Assembly (NCBI GenBank): GCA_964425755.1
Contig: CAYRNY010000022.1
Span: forward strand, 1 to 64,000
Direction: 5' to 3'
DNA: 64,000 bases
Source: CAYRNY01 sp964425755
GTDB lineage: Bacteria; Chloroflexota; Anaerolineae; Aggregatilineales; Aggregatilineaceae
The notes under the pieces are model-generated. The model was not told the DNA's origin. It saw only the letters and a program-made list of their open reading frames with translations, and ran no database searches. A program made the translations under genes and the position numbers. Below are positions 43,636 to 52,604 of this stretch, in pieces. Positions within the stretch are counted from its first letter, which is position 1, and the number at the start of each line of letters is the position of its first letter.

Positions 43636-44745
43636 CTAGATATTTGCGCGCTCTTGCACGACGACGCGTTGCAGCATGGTGAACGCGAAGATGATGATGA
43701 ACAGCAGAATCGCGGTCGCCGCGGCCAACCCCATCGCGGAACGGTCGAACCCGTTGACATACACCATGTAGGCGATCGTGTACGTGGTTTTGGCCGGTCC
43801 CCCGCTGGAGATGACGAAGATCTGGTCGAACACCTGGAAGGTGCCGATCAACCCCAGCGTGACGACGAAGAACGTCGTCGGGCGCAGCAACGGCACGGTG
43901 ATGCGGCGGAAGATCTGCCACGCGTTCGCCCCATCGATCGCGGCGGCTTCGTATACCGAACCGGGGATGTTCTGCAGCGCGGCGAGGAAGATCACCATCA
44001 TCGTGCCGATGGTGGTCCAGGTGTTGAGGATCATGATCGTCAGCATGGTGATGCTGGGGCCGCTGATCCAGTCCCAGACGGTGAGGCCAAAATACCGCGC
44101 GCTGGCCCAGTCGCCCACGCTGCGGCGCGTGACGCCGAATTCCTCCAGGAAGATATGAAAAACGCCGCGCGGGTCGTCCAGCCAGTTGATGAAATTCGCC
44201 CGTTCGTAGCCCGATATCAGGGCATCGAGCGTCGTGTTGATCAGCCCGCCCCGGTAGAACATCCACATGAAAATGATCGAGATGACCACCGATGACGTGA
44301 TCGAGGGAAAATAAAACGCGGTGCGGAAAAAGCCTTTTGCTTTCAGCCAGCGCTGGTTGACCAGCACCGCCAGGATCAATGCCAGGACGGTCTGGGTAGG
44401 TACGACGCCGAGCACGTAGTAGGTCGTGTTCTTGAGCGCGGTGAAGAAGTCGCGCTGGCGGATGGTCGCCTTGACGATGCGCCCGTCTTCCTCGTGCTGG
44501 CCTTGCAGCAGATCGCGATAGTTATCCAGCCCCACGAATTCATACGCCCCTTCGTCAAACACAGGGGTGATGCCATTCCAGTCCGTAAAGCTGATGTAAA
44601 CCGCCGCACCGATGGGGATGATCAAAAACCCCAGGAAGATGATCAGCGCCGGTGTCATGAAAAGATACCCCGCCAGCGCATCCTGCCGCTTGCGCGCCGC
44701 CTGGGACATGACGCGGCGCTGCTTAGGGACCGTGATTCCGGTCAT
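43636..44745 (-). CDS. Sugar ABC permease, MalF type (CUT1)
   Basis: 369 residues, with AGGAG nine bases before the start. The MalF-like start RKRQDALAGYLFMTPALIIF is clear. It has six membrane segments plus a periplasmic loop of about 60 residues near 170-230. The coupling loop is YEAAAIDGANAWQIFRRITVPLLRP. It forms the channel with the MalG-type partner. As for the other CUT1 systems here, no ATPase gene is nearby. Confidence 0.88.
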   Translation of the reverse strand: MTGITVPKQRRVMSQAARKRQDALAGYLFMTPALIIFLGFLIIPIGAAVYISFTDWNGITPVFDEGAYEFVGLDNYRDLLQGQHEEDGRIVKATIRQRDFFTALKNTTYYVLGVVPTQTVLALILAVLVNQRWLKAKGFFRTAFYFPSITSSVVISIIFMWMFYRGGLINTTLDALISGYERANFINWLDDPRGVFHIFLEEFGVTRRSVGDWASARYFGLTVWDWISGPSITMLTIMILNTWTTIGTMMVIFLAALQNIPGSVYEAAAIDGANAWQIFRRITVPLLRPTTFFVVTLGLIGTFQVFDQIFVISSGGPAKTTYTIAYMVYVNGFDRSAMGLAAATAILLFIIIFAFTMLQRVVVQERANI

Positions 44746-44782
44746 GCGACCAAACTCCTGTCACTAACCTGACGTGAATGGG

Positions 44783-44812
44783 GATGCGCCCTCGCCGGGG
44801 CGAGAGCGCATC
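44783..44812 (-). terminator. Intra-operon stem-loop after the binding-protein gene
   Basis: GATGCGC (44783-44789) pairs with GCGCATC (44806-44812). CTCGCC and GGCGAG extend the helix inward past a single mismatch. It lies 18 bases past the binding-protein stop. Confidence 0.65.
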
Positions 44813-44830
44813 GTTCGCATGACGTGGTGT

Positions 44831-46072
44831 TTAGCGGGCGAGCACTTCTTCCGCGACTGCCGCCGTTTCGATGATCACGTCCTCGGGCAGATACTGGCCC
44901 TCAAACGCCAGTTGCAGGCCGGCATTGAACGTGTCAAACACGTCGCCGAACCCGACCGGGAACTGCCACTGGTGGGCGTAATCCGCCCCGGCCAGGAAGC
45001 CCGCCGCGTATTCCTCGCCGCGCGCCTCAAGCCAGATGTCCGCCGCGCTCATCGCCGGCGGGACCACGCCGAAGCCTTCTTCAGCGATCATCGCGGAGCC
45101 TTCCGGCCCGGTCAGGAAGTTCACCAGTTGCCACGATTCATCGGGGTGGTCGTTCTGCGCGGCCACGCCGTAGCACACGGTGAAGACCATCGTCGCGCGG
45201 CCACCATCCGGGTGCGTCGGCAGTTCAGTCACGCCCCAGTTCAGCTCGGGGAACTGCTCCAGCAGGTAGTTGATCACCCAGTTGCCTTCCATCGCCATCG
45301 CGACGCGGCCCTGGCCGAACGCCTCACCGCCCCAACCGGCGTCAATCATCGACGGCGGGCCGGCGATGCCGTCTTCCGCCATGCCGACGTAGAACTCAAG
45401 CGCCTCGCGCGCCTCGTCGCTGTCCAGCGTGACCTCGGTCCAGTCCTCGTTGAGCACCGAGCCGCCGGCCTGGTACAGGAACGGCAGCCAGCGTTCGAAG
45501 TTCGGCGGGGTCACCAGGCCCAGCACGACATTGCCGTCTTCGTCCTCGCCCGTCAGCGCTTCAGCCGCCGCGCGCAGATCGTCCCAGGTCCAGTCCGGCG
45601 TCGGGTAGTCCAGCCCCGCCGCGTCGAACAGGTCCTTGTTGTACTGCAGCGCCATCACGGAGAAGTCCTTGGGCGGGCAATAGAGCGTGTCCTCGTAGGT
45701 GAACACGTCCAGCAGTGAGGGATAGTGATCGTCGAGATTCTCGATCTTGCCCTCACCGCTCGCCAGCACCCCGGCTTCCGCCCAGTCGGGCAGCTTGGAG
45801 CTGTCGACATAGAACACGTTGGGCGGGTCGCCGCTGGCGAACGCCGCCTGGATCGTCGGATCGTACTCGGGCACCAGGTTGATGTTCACGCTGATATCGG
45901 GGTTGGCTTCCATGAACGCGTCAACCTGCGCCATCAGCGCGTCGTTCTCTTCCTGCGACGATGACCAGCCCATCAGGGTGATCTCAACCCCCTGGCGGGC
46001 CAGCGTCGCGCCCGCGCCGGACATCACCAGCGCCAGGACAACGATCAGGGTAAGGATGTAAGCCTTACGCAT
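44831..46072 (-). CDS. Extracellular sugar-binding protein (family 1 SBP)
   Basis: 413 residues. The Sec signal LTLIVVLALVMSGAGATLAR has no lipobox. ITLMGWSSSQEENDALMAQVDAF, the SSKLPDWAEAGVL region and GRVAMAMEGNWVINYLLEQFP are typical of carbohydrate-binding family 1 proteins. It delivers sugar to the MalF/MalG-type permeases. The GH65 phosphorylase gene upstream suggests an alpha-linked glucose disaccharide such as kojibiose, nigerose or trehalose. Confidence 0.87.
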   Translation of the reverse strand: MRKAYILTLIVVLALVMSGAGATLARQGVEITLMGWSSSQEENDALMAQVDAFMEANPDISVNINLVPEYDPTIQAAFASGDPPNVFYVDSSKLPDWAEAGVLASGEGKIENLDDHYPSLLDVFTYEDTLYCPPKDFSVMALQYNKDLFDAAGLDYPTPDWTWDDLRAAAEALTGEDEDGNVVLGLVTPPNFERWLPFLYQAGGSVLNEDWTEVTLDSDEAREALEFYVGMAEDGIAGPPSMIDAGWGGEAFGQGRVAMAMEGNWVINYLLEQFPELNWGVTELPTHPDGGRATMVFTVCYGVAAQNDHPDESWQLVNFLTGPEGSAMIAEEGFGVVPPAMSAADIWLEARGEEYAAGFLAGADYAHQWQFPVGFGDVFDTFNAGLQLAFEGQYLPEDVIIETAAVAEEVLAR

Positions 46073-46107
46073 TTTTCACACTCCTGTTAAACTATTCTCG
46101 GTCCGGT

Positions 46108-46194
46108 GCATCCCAACGTGTTGATCTCAGGTTCGCTTAGCACTTGCCTGGGCAGAACTGGCCGGTTCTGCTTGTGATCACACGCGTGGGATGC
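46108..46194 (-). promoter_or_regulatory. Structured intergenic leader ahead of the binding-protein gene
   Basis: Outer arms GCATCCCA (46108-46115) and TGGGATGC (46187-46194) enclose an imperfect 20-bp palindrome at 46152-46171 (GCAGAAC...GTTCTGC) and the decamer TGTGATCACA (46173-46182). It could be a terminator-attenuator or regulator site separating the GH65 gene from the transporter genes. Confidence 0.4.
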
Positions 46195-46256
46195 GCCTTT
46201 TTCATATCCTGCGAACGAACGATTGAACCGGTAAACCAAACGCGAAACCCGTCACA

Positions 46257-49115
46257 TTACAGTTTTATGATGCGTGCTTCACCTCCTTGTCGAACGTCGA
46301 CCTGGTACGTCGCGCCACGATAGCGAATGGAAAACTGCACGCGCTGCCAGTGCGCGGGCAGGCGCGGGCGCAGCGTCAGCCCGTCGTCGGTCAGCCGCAG
46401 ACCGGCAAACCCGAAGGCCACTGCCTGCCACAGGCCGCCTGCCGAGGCAGCGTGAATCCCGTCGCCCGCATTCCCACGTATGTCGCGCAGGTCGGCGCGG
46501 GCGGCGAGCATGAAGTGTTCGTATGCTTCGTCGGGTCGGTCCATCTCGCACGCAGCCCAGGCGTGGAAGCTCGGCCCCAATGACGACCCGTACTGGTGAT
46601 CGGTGATCGGCATGTAGGCGTCCCAGTTGGCCTGCCACGTCTTGTGGTCGTAGGCGTCGCGGAACAGGCACAGCAGCATGATCACGTCGGCTTGCTTGAG
46701 AATCTGGGTCCTGTTCGCGCCGTCGATCCCCAGCACGAGCTGCATCGACTCATCCGTCTCGCGGATGCGCGCCGGGTCGATGCGGTCGAGTTCAAAAAAG
46801 CCCTCGAACTGCTCAAACAGGCCCGTCTCGGGATCGTAGGGGATGATCACGTGCGCGATCACGTCGCGCCAGTGATCCAGGCGCTGCGGCGTCAGGTCCA
46901 GCGCGGCGCGGAGTTCGCGTGCCTTGTCCGGCGCGTGCGCCTCCAGCCACGCCAGCACATCGAGCGCCTTCTGCAGGTGCCACTGCGCCATGCGGTTGGT
47001 GTAGGCGTTGTTGTCTACGTGTTCGTGCCACTCATCCGGCCCCATTACGTCGCGGAAGGCATAGCGGTGCTCGCCATGGCTGACTTCCAGTTCGGCACGG
47101 TCGGCCCAGAACCGCGCCGTGTCCAGGATGATCTCCGCGCCGTAATCGCGCATGAACGCGTCATCTCCGGTCACCCGCCAGTACTGGTCGACCGCGTAGG
47201 CGATATCGGCGCTGATGTGAATCTGGATGTCGCCGGTCCAGATGCGGATCAGCTTCTTGCCTTCGAAATCCGGGACCCACTTCGGGGTGGTTTCGTCGCC
47301 CGTCGCCGCGCTTTCCCAGGCGTACTGCGCGCCTTCGTAGCCGTTTTCCGCCGCCTTACGCCGCGCGCCGGGCAGGGTGTGGTAACGGTACAGCAGCAGG
47401 TTGCGTGCCAGGTGCGGCTGGGTGTAGGTGAACATCGGGACGATGAAGATCTCCGTATCCCAGAAGACATGCCCCCGGTACCCCAACCCGCTGAGCGTCT
47501 TGGCCCCGATGCTCACCCGGTCATCGTGCTGCGGCGCGGCGATCAGCAGCTGGTAGATGTTGAACCGGATCGCGATCTGCGCCTCGGTGTCGCCTTCGAT
47601 CACCACGTCGCTGTGCTCCCACAGGGGCGACCACGCCGCGATGTGCTCGGCTTTCAGCGCGTCATAGGCCAGCCCGTCCAGTTCGGCCAGCGCCCGCCCG
47701 ACGACATCGGCGGCGTTCGCGTCCCGGTCGCGGCTGGCGGTGTAGCTGACCAGCTTGTCGACCTGGAGCGTCTGGCCCGGTGGCACGGTCTGCGTGATGC
47801 GCGCGCGCGGGTGGTCGGGGCACTGCTGGTACGCGATCCCGGCTTCCGGCGAGGCGCTCACGCGGGCTGCCGACGCCAGTTCGAGCTCGCTGTGCCGCGT
47901 GCGGCTGTGCAGCCAGAGCACCCCGTCGTCAGACTGCCCCTGCGCGAGGTGGTGCCAGTGCAGCAAGTCTTCGTTCGCTACAAAGCCGTCGATGCCGGTC
48001 GCAACGGTGATATCGCACGCCCGGTCGACGGGGGTGATCAGCACGCGCAGCGCCGCGACGTGCTCGCGTGCGTAGCTGGCGAAGCGCTCAAACGTCAGGT
48101 CGAGCAGCGTCCCGTCGGGGGCCTGCCAGCGCACGTGGCGCAGCAGCACCCCGCTGCGCAGGTCAAGCGCGCGGCGGAACAGCAAGCACGTACCCTGATC
48201 CAGCCGGTAAAGCTGGCCGTTCACATGGATCGTCATATCCAGCCAGTTGGGCAGGTTCGCCAGTTCCGTATAGACGATCGGCATGTCATCGAACACACCA
48301 TGCGCCAGCGTCAGCGGGTGGTCGCCGGGATGCCCTTCCTCCAGGCTGCCCCGGCTGCAAAAATAGCCGTTGCCGGTGGTGAAGATCGTCTCGCGGTGAT
48401 GCTGTTCAGCCGGGTCGAAATGCGCGTGCAGCTCGACCCAGTACGGGTCTACCTGGGCAGCGGCTTGCAGGTCGGCCAGCGTCACGGACTCCAGGCTGTC
48501 GTAACGCGCACCATACCAGCCGGCGAGCGCGGCGAAGCGTTCCTGCGGCCCCAACGCCAGCGCGGGCATGCCGGCAGCCAGCGCCGCTTCGATCCCCGCC
48601 GCCGCGTCCTCCACGACCAGGCATTCCGCCGGCGCGACGCCCAACCGGGCCGCCGCGCAGCGGAACAGGTCCGGGGCCGGTTTCTGGCGCGTGACGCTGC
48701 TGCCGTCCACCAGCGCCGCCAGACGCCCCGCGATGCCCAGCCGTTCCACCACATCGGGCGCGTTGCGGCTAGCCGAGGCCACCGCGTAACGGATGTTCGC
48801 CCGATCAAGTGCGTCCAGCAGCCGCGTGACCCCCGGTAACAGGTCATCAGGCGTGACCTGCTCCAACGACGCGCGATAATACCCGTTCTTGCGCGCCATC
48901 AATTCCTGCATGCGTGGTTCCGGCAGTTCGCGCCCTTTGAGCAACCGCCGTAGCGATTCCCGCCGCGATACGCCGCGCAACTGCTCGTTATCTGCGCGTG
49001 TGAACGGCAGGCCCTCTTCATCCGCGAGCCGCTTCCAGGCCCGGTAATGATATTCCGCCGTATCGGTAATGACCCCATCGAGGTCAAAGATCACTGCCTT
49101 GAGCGTCTCAGACAT
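46257..49115 (-). CDS. Fused beta-phosphoglucomutase / GH65 alpha-glucoside phosphorylase
   Basis: 952 residues from ATG 49115; a GTG four codons upstream abuts the LacI stop. Residues 1 to about 215 are a HAD-type beta-phosphoglucomutase (AVIFDLDGVITDTAEYHYRA, with the nucleophile and acid Asp residues). The rest is GH65: MGPDEWHEHVDNNAYTN carries the general-acid Glu (about 695), and LKQADVIMLL (about 807) the phosphate-site motif. The phosphorylase would cleave an alpha-glucosyl disaccharide with phosphate to beta-glucose-1-phosphate, and the mutase domain converts that to glucose-6-phosphate. Fusion channels the intermediate. Bond specificity cannot be read by eye. Confidence 0.9.
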   Translation of the reverse strand: MSETLKAVIFDLDGVITDTAEYHYRAWKRLADEEGLPFTRADNEQLRGVSRRESLRRLLKGRELPEPRMQELMARKNGYYRASLEQVTPDDLLPGVTRLLDALDRANIRYAVASASRNAPDVVERLGIAGRLAALVDGSSVTRQKPAPDLFRCAAARLGVAPAECLVVEDAAAGIEAALAAGMPALALGPQERFAALAGWYGARYDSLESVTLADLQAAAQVDPYWVELHAHFDPAEQHHRETIFTTGNGYFCSRGSLEEGHPGDHPLTLAHGVFDDMPIVYTELANLPNWLDMTIHVNGQLYRLDQGTCLLFRRALDLRSGVLLRHVRWQAPDGTLLDLTFERFASYAREHVAALRVLITPVDRACDITVATGIDGFVANEDLLHWHHLAQGQSDDGVLWLHSRTRHSELELASAARVSASPEAGIAYQQCPDHPRARITQTVPPGQTLQVDKLVSYTASRDRDANAADVVGRALAELDGLAYDALKAEHIAAWSPLWEHSDVVIEGDTEAQIAIRFNIYQLLIAAPQHDDRVSIGAKTLSGLGYRGHVFWDTEIFIVPMFTYTQPHLARNLLLYRYHTLPGARRKAAENGYEGAQYAWESAATGDETTPKWVPDFEGKKLIRIWTGDIQIHISADIAYAVDQYWRVTGDDAFMRDYGAEIILDTARFWADRAELEVSHGEHRYAFRDVMGPDEWHEHVDNNAYTNRMAQWHLQKALDVLAWLEAHAPDKARELRAALDLTPQRLDHWRDVIAHVIIPYDPETGLFEQFEGFFELDRIDPARIRETDESMQLVLGIDGANRTQILKQADVIMLLCLFRDAYDHKTWQANWDAYMPITDHQYGSSLGPSFHAWAACEMDRPDEAYEHFMLAARADLRDIRGNAGDGIHAASAGGLWQAVAFGFAGLRLTDDGLTLRPRLPAHWQRVQFSIRYRGATYQVDVRQGGEARIIKL

Positions 49116-49127
49116 GCAGCCTTCCAC

Positions 49128-50162
49128 CTACGCGTTACAGTAGCCTTGACTTGATTCGCGGATCACCAGTTCGGAGGGCAGCAGAATTTGCTGCTCTTTC
49201 GGTGTTTCCCCTTCGAGCAGGCGAACCAGCAATTCCACCACGTGCTGCCCGACATCCCAGGCCGGCTGGCCGATCGATGTCAGGCTCGGTTTGAGATAGC
49301 TTGCCACAGGGGTGTTATCAAACCCGATCACCGCGACATCCCGGCCCACCGCTAACCCGTTCTCTTCGATCGCGCGCATGGCACCGATGGCGATCAGGTC
49401 CAGCATGGTCACGACGGCGGTCGGGCGCTGCGGTTCCGGCAGCGCGAGCAAGCGGCACAGCGCCGTATAGCCGTAGTCGTAATCGCTCTCCCCGCGCACG
49501 ATCCATTCAGGATCGATCGGCAGTCCCGCCGCTTCCATCCCCTCGGTGTACCCTGACAGGCGCTCGTTGCCGACGCGGGACTGCTCCGGCCAAGCCAGCG
49601 CGGCGATGCGTTCGTGTCCCTGGGCGACCAGGTGCTCAACCGCCTGGCGCATGCCGGTGCGCCCTTCGACATCGACATAAGGGAAGGGTTGCTCGCTTTG
49701 GGTCCGGCCAAACGCGACCAGCGGCACATCCAGCTTTTGCAGGATCGGAATACGCGGATCGTTGTATTCCATGCCGGAGAGGATGAAGCCGTCCACGCGC
49801 CCGGTAACGACCAGGTCGCGGTAGGTTTCGGCGCGTTCTGCACCTTCGCCCTGCGGGAACAGCAAAATGTGGTAGCCGTATGTCTCCGCCGCATCGACGA
49901 TGCTCTGCTCGAACTGTTCGAGCACGGGGTTGAAGTACCCCTGGCGGTCCGGCTGCCAGGAATAGCCGATGAGGTGGCTGGCCCGGGTGCGGAGATTGCG
50001 CGCGGCGACGTTGGGACGGTAGCCCAGCGTTTCGACGGCGCTGTAGATGCGCTCGCGGACTTCAGGCGTGACCTGCTTCTGTCCGCGCAGCACCTTCGAC
50101 ACCGTCTGGTAGCTCACGCGCGCGTGTTTCGCGACGTCTTTAAGCGTAACTTTCTTCGCCAT
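49128..50162 (-). CDS. LacI-family regulator of the GH65 operon
   Basis: 344 residues from ATG 50162. VTLKDVAKHARVSYQTVSKV is the helix-turn-helix, and YRPNVAARNLRTRASHLIGY the hinge. A sugar-sensing domain follows. The GH65 fusion gene starts 12 bases after its stop, so the two are co-transcribed. A consensus promoter with a 16-bp CG-centred palindrome just after the -10 (50196-50211) indicates autorepression. Confidence 0.92.
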   Translation of the reverse strand: MAKKVTLKDVAKHARVSYQTVSKVLRGQKQVTPEVRERIYSAVETLGYRPNVAARNLRTRASHLIGYSWQPDRQGYFNPVLEQFEQSIVDAAETYGYHILLFPQGEGAERAETYRDLVVTGRVDGFILSGMEYNDPRIPILQKLDVPLVAFGRTQSEQPFPYVDVEGRTGMRQAVEHLVAQGHERIAALAWPEQSRVGNERLSGYTEGMEAAGLPIDPEWIVRGESDYDYGYTALCRLLALPEPQRPTAVVTMLDLIAIGAMRAIEENGLAVGRDVAVIGFDNTPVASYLKPSLTSIGQPAWDVGQHVVELLVRLLEGETPKEQQILLPSELVIRESSQGYCNA

Positions 50163-50195
50163 TGAGAAAACTCTTGAAAACACAATGTTGCACCT

Positions 50196-50247
50196 GGGCG
50201 AACGTTCGCCCTATTTGCATTAAAAACTATTTTGCAGGTGTTGTCAA
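50196..50247 (-). promoter_or_regulatory. Promoter and LacI operator of the GH65 operon
   Basis: On the minus strand TTGACA (50247-50242), 17-base spacing, TTTAAT (50224-50219), then the perfect palindrome GGGCGAACGTTCGCCC (50211-50196) at the expected transcription start. This is a near-consensus sigma70 promoter covered by a LacI-type operator. Confidence 0.85.
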
Positions 50248-50278
50248 GAGCCTGTCGCCAATTTTTTTTCGCCGGATA

Positions 50279-50410
50279 TCAGCGGTTCTCGATGCGCTCG
50301 ATCATGCGCCCATCGCGCTTGGCCTTCAAGATCAGCGTGACGCGGCCATCGGGCAGGCGCTCACGCTTGATCAAGCGGTGCTCACCGTCGCAGCACGCCA
50401 GGTCGCCCGC
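50279..50410 (-). pseudogene. Unrecognised short coding remnant without a start codon
   Basis: Directly past the oxidoreductase stop, another frame reads on for about 43 codons with GC-rich codon use like its neighbours (for example LIKRERLPDGRVTLILKAKR) and stops at 50279. It has no usable ATG, GTG or TTG and no ribosome site. It may be the tail of a gene lost by deletion, or a small protein with an unusual start. I do not recognise it. Confidence 0.3.
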
Positions 50411-50418
50411 GTGCTTCC

Positions 50419-51474
50419 TTATTCCACGCCGCGCCAGTCGTCAAGGATCACCGCCTCCCACCGCCCGGAGCTGGCCGAACGATAGGCCGCGTCCATGATG
50501 GCGTTGACGACGTAACCGTCGTAGAACGTTTCGCGGGGCGCGCGCCCGGCTTCGAGCGCATCGAGCATGTCGGCGAACATGGCGGTGTTGCCCAGCGCAC
50601 CGCCCTCGTCGCCGACGGGGAAGACCCAGCCCGCGCCGTGTTCGGACTTCTCGGCCACGTCGCCCACTTCACCGGTAGCGGTGTACATCTCGAACCCGGT
50701 GCGCAGCCAGTGATTGAGCCAGATCGTGCCCTCGGTGCCCGTGACCTCGTCGCGCAGGTCCATCCCGCCGCGAAAGGCCCAGCTTGCCTCGAACTGGCCG
50801 ATCGCGCCGTTGGCATACCGCACCAGCCCGACCGCGTGGTCTTCGGCAGGGATGGGGTGCACCTGGGTCGCAGCCCAGCACATCACCTCCAGCGGTTGGA
50901 TGTCCTTGCCGATGAAGCTGCGCCCGACCGCGATGCAGTGGCTGCCCAGGTCGATGATCGCGCCGCCGCCGGCCTGTTCGCGGTCCCAGAACCAGTCGCT
51001 GTGCGGGCCACCGTGCGCCGCGCGCGAGCGTGCCCACAGCACGCGCCCGATCGCCCCTTCGCGCACTGCCGCCAGCGCCTTGAGCGTTTTGGGCGCGTAG
51101 ACCAGGTCCTCCAGGTAGCCGTGAAAAACGCCCGCGCGCTCGACACGGTCGAGCATGCGCCGTGCTTCGGTGGCGTCGCGGCCCAGCGGCTTGGTACATA
51201 GCACGGCTTTGCCACACGCTGCGGCCAGCTCTACCGCTTGCTCGTGCAGGTGGTTCGGAAGCCCGACCACAACGACGCCGGTGTCGGGATGTTCGATCGC
51301 TGCGTTCAGGTCGGTCGTCCAGACGGGGGCGTTCCATTCGCTGGCGAACTGCCGCGCGCGGCTCTCGCGCCGGGAATACACAACCGCCACCTGATCGCGG
51401 CTGCGTGTGTGTTGCAGGGCCTGCGTATAGGCGGCGCTGATCAACCCGGTGCCCAGCATGGTAATTCTCTGCAT
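50419..51474 (-). CDS. Gfo/Idh/MocA-family oxidoreductase
   Basis: 351 residues from ATG 51474, with AGGAGAG upstream. RITMLGTGLISAAYTQAL is the NAD(P) loop. AVLCTKPLGRDATEA has the conserved Lys-Pro, and GGGAIIDLGSHCIAVGRSFIG keeps the His but lacks a clear Asp four residues on. It stands between the GH65 operon and the hydrogenase operon, with a palindromic promoter region of its own. It is probably a sugar or cyclitol dehydrogenase, substrate unknown. Confidence 0.83.
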   Translation of the reverse strand: MQRITMLGTGLISAAYTQALQHTRSRDQVAVVYSRRESRARQFASEWNAPVWTTDLNAAIEHPDTGVVVVGLPNHLHEQAVELAAACGKAVLCTKPLGRDATEARRMLDRVERAGVFHGYLEDLVYAPKTLKALAAVREGAIGRVLWARSRAAHGGPHSDWFWDREQAGGGAIIDLGSHCIAVGRSFIGKDIQPLEVMCWAATQVHPIPAEDHAVGLVRYANGAIGQFEASWAFRGGMDLRDEVTGTEGTIWLNHWLRTGFEMYTATGEVGDVAEKSEHGAGWVFPVGDEGGALGNTAMFADMLDALEAGRAPRETFYDGYVVNAIMDAAYRSASSGRWEAVILDDWRGVE

Positions 51475-51543
51475 CGTGTCGCTCTCCTGTCGTGCGGGGC
51501 CGCGCCTGTGCTCGACAGGACACCGCACGGCTCCTTCGTTCCA

Positions 51544-51558
51544 GGTGTACTATACACC
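51544..51558 (-). promoter_or_regulatory. Palindrome over a possible -10 box upstream of the oxidoreductase gene
   Basis: GGTGTA-CTA-TACACC is a 6-3-6 inverted repeat. On the minus strand it contains TATAGT, a plausible -10, about 70 bases before the start codon. The -35 is weak. Confidence 0.4.
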
Positions 51559-51706
51559 GCTTCGCGCTGCTGTGCGGCAACTGCATGGGGACGTGTTACC
51601 GCGCCGCGTTGGTTTTCTGGGCCAATGCCGGATCAGTGAGCGGGGCTGGGAATTTGCCGGGGTTGTGCCGCTGCAACGTGTGATGATGCTACCGTGCCGG
51701 GGAACC

Positions 51707-52234
51707 TCACGCCAGCGCGCTGAGCGCGTCTTCCAGCGCGGCGCTGACCGTATCGGCGGCGTGTTGCATCACGGGGGAAAGCGGCGCGGCGATCGCGTTG
51801 CGCGCGGGCTGGATGCCCAGCAGCGCGACCGCGCACCCTAACTCCGCGACCAGGAACTTCGCCAGGACGTAGGGCGGTAGGGTGTGGGTAGAGGCGCTCA
51901 GGCCAGACGTCTCGCGCCAGTCCAGCCAGCGGACGCTGCCGGGTTCGGCGTCCATCTGCGCGGCGTCGATGAAGACCACCAGCGCAGGACCGAACCGGCG
52001 CAGCGGCCCGGTCTGGTTTTCGGGCGCGGACCCGGCTTCCAGCACCAGCACGCGCGTGTTCGCCGCGAACACGTCGTGCAAACGCCGCGCGATGACGATC
52101 CCGGCGGCGTCGTCGCCGTTCAGCGGATGGCCTACGCCCAGCAGCGCGATCTTCGGTGGGCCGGATTGCGGGTCAGTCGGTTGAAGCCGCTTCAGGCTCG
52201 CCCGCATCCTCTCCTGCCAGGACGGATTCGACAT
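51707..52234 (-). CDS. Hydrogenase maturation endopeptidase (HycI/HyaD family)
   Basis: 175 residues from ATG 52234, with AAGGA six bases upstream. IALLGVGHPLNGDDAAGI holds the conserved G-N/H-x-L-x-x-D-D metal site. VVFIDAAQMDAEPGS and the STHTLPPYVLAKFL histidine complete the family pattern. It removes the C-terminal tail of the [NiFe] large subunit after nickel insertion, consistent with the 29-residue tail on the subunit encoded here. It overlaps the ferredoxin-subunit gene by 62 bases and is the last gene of the operon. Confidence 0.88.
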   Translation of the reverse strand: MSNPSWQERMRASLKRLQPTDPQSGPPKIALLGVGHPLNGDDAAGIVIARRLHDVFAANTRVLVLEAGSAPENQTGPLRRFGPALVVFIDAAQMDAEPGSVRWLDWRETSGLSASTHTLPPYVLAKFLVAELGCAVALLGIQPARNAIAAPLSPVMQHAADTVSAALEDALSALA

Positions 52235-52604
52235 CCGCGTCCTTTCCGTAGTACACGATGAAATCCTCGCGGTTCAGCGCGGCGAGTTCCCACTCGTCGT
52301 TTGCCATGCTCAGGCAGCCTTTGCGGCAGCTCATCACACACTGCGAGCAGAAGATGCAGCGGTCCACGTGATAGCGGAACACGAACTGCTTGGCCTTCTT
52401 GTCGATCGTGATGATGTCGATCGCGTTGGCCGGGCAGTCTTTCGCGCAGAGCTGGCAGCCGGTGCATTCGGCCAGGTCCCAATGCAGCTTGCTGCGCAGG
52501 TACTCCGGCGCGTCGATGCGCACGAACGGGTAACGTTGGGTTGCCGGGGACTTGACGAACGTCTCCAGCGCGTCTTTCCACATCGCGCTCAGTTTGAATG
52601 TCAT
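52173..52604 (-). CDS. Hydrogenase 8Fe ferredoxin subunit (NuoI/HycF-like)
   Basis: 143 residues from ATG 52604, with AAGGAG upstream. Two [4Fe-4S] motifs are intact: CTGCQLCAKDCPANAI and CIFCSQCVMSC. It links the electron donor, probably reduced ferredoxin, to the small subunit. The start overlaps the NuoH-like stop (ATGA). An acidic tail (DAGEPEAASTD) is unusual. Confidence 0.88.
   Translation of the reverse strand: MTFKLSAMWKDALETFVKSPATQRYPFVRIDAPEYLRSKLHWDLAECTGCQLCAKDCPANAIDIITIDKKAKQFVFRYHVDRCIFCSQCVMSCRKGCLSMANDEWELAALNREDFIVYYGKDADVESVLAGEDAGEPEAASTD

Noticed and set aside
46173..46182. TGTGATCACA as a CRP/FNR binding site
   Set aside because: The half sites abut, whereas CRP needs a six-base spacer. 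More likely part of the local palindromic structure or chance.
46596..48839. A 747-codon open frame on the plus strand
   Set aside because: It is the reverse-strand shadow of the GH65 fusion gene, caused by high GC at third positions.
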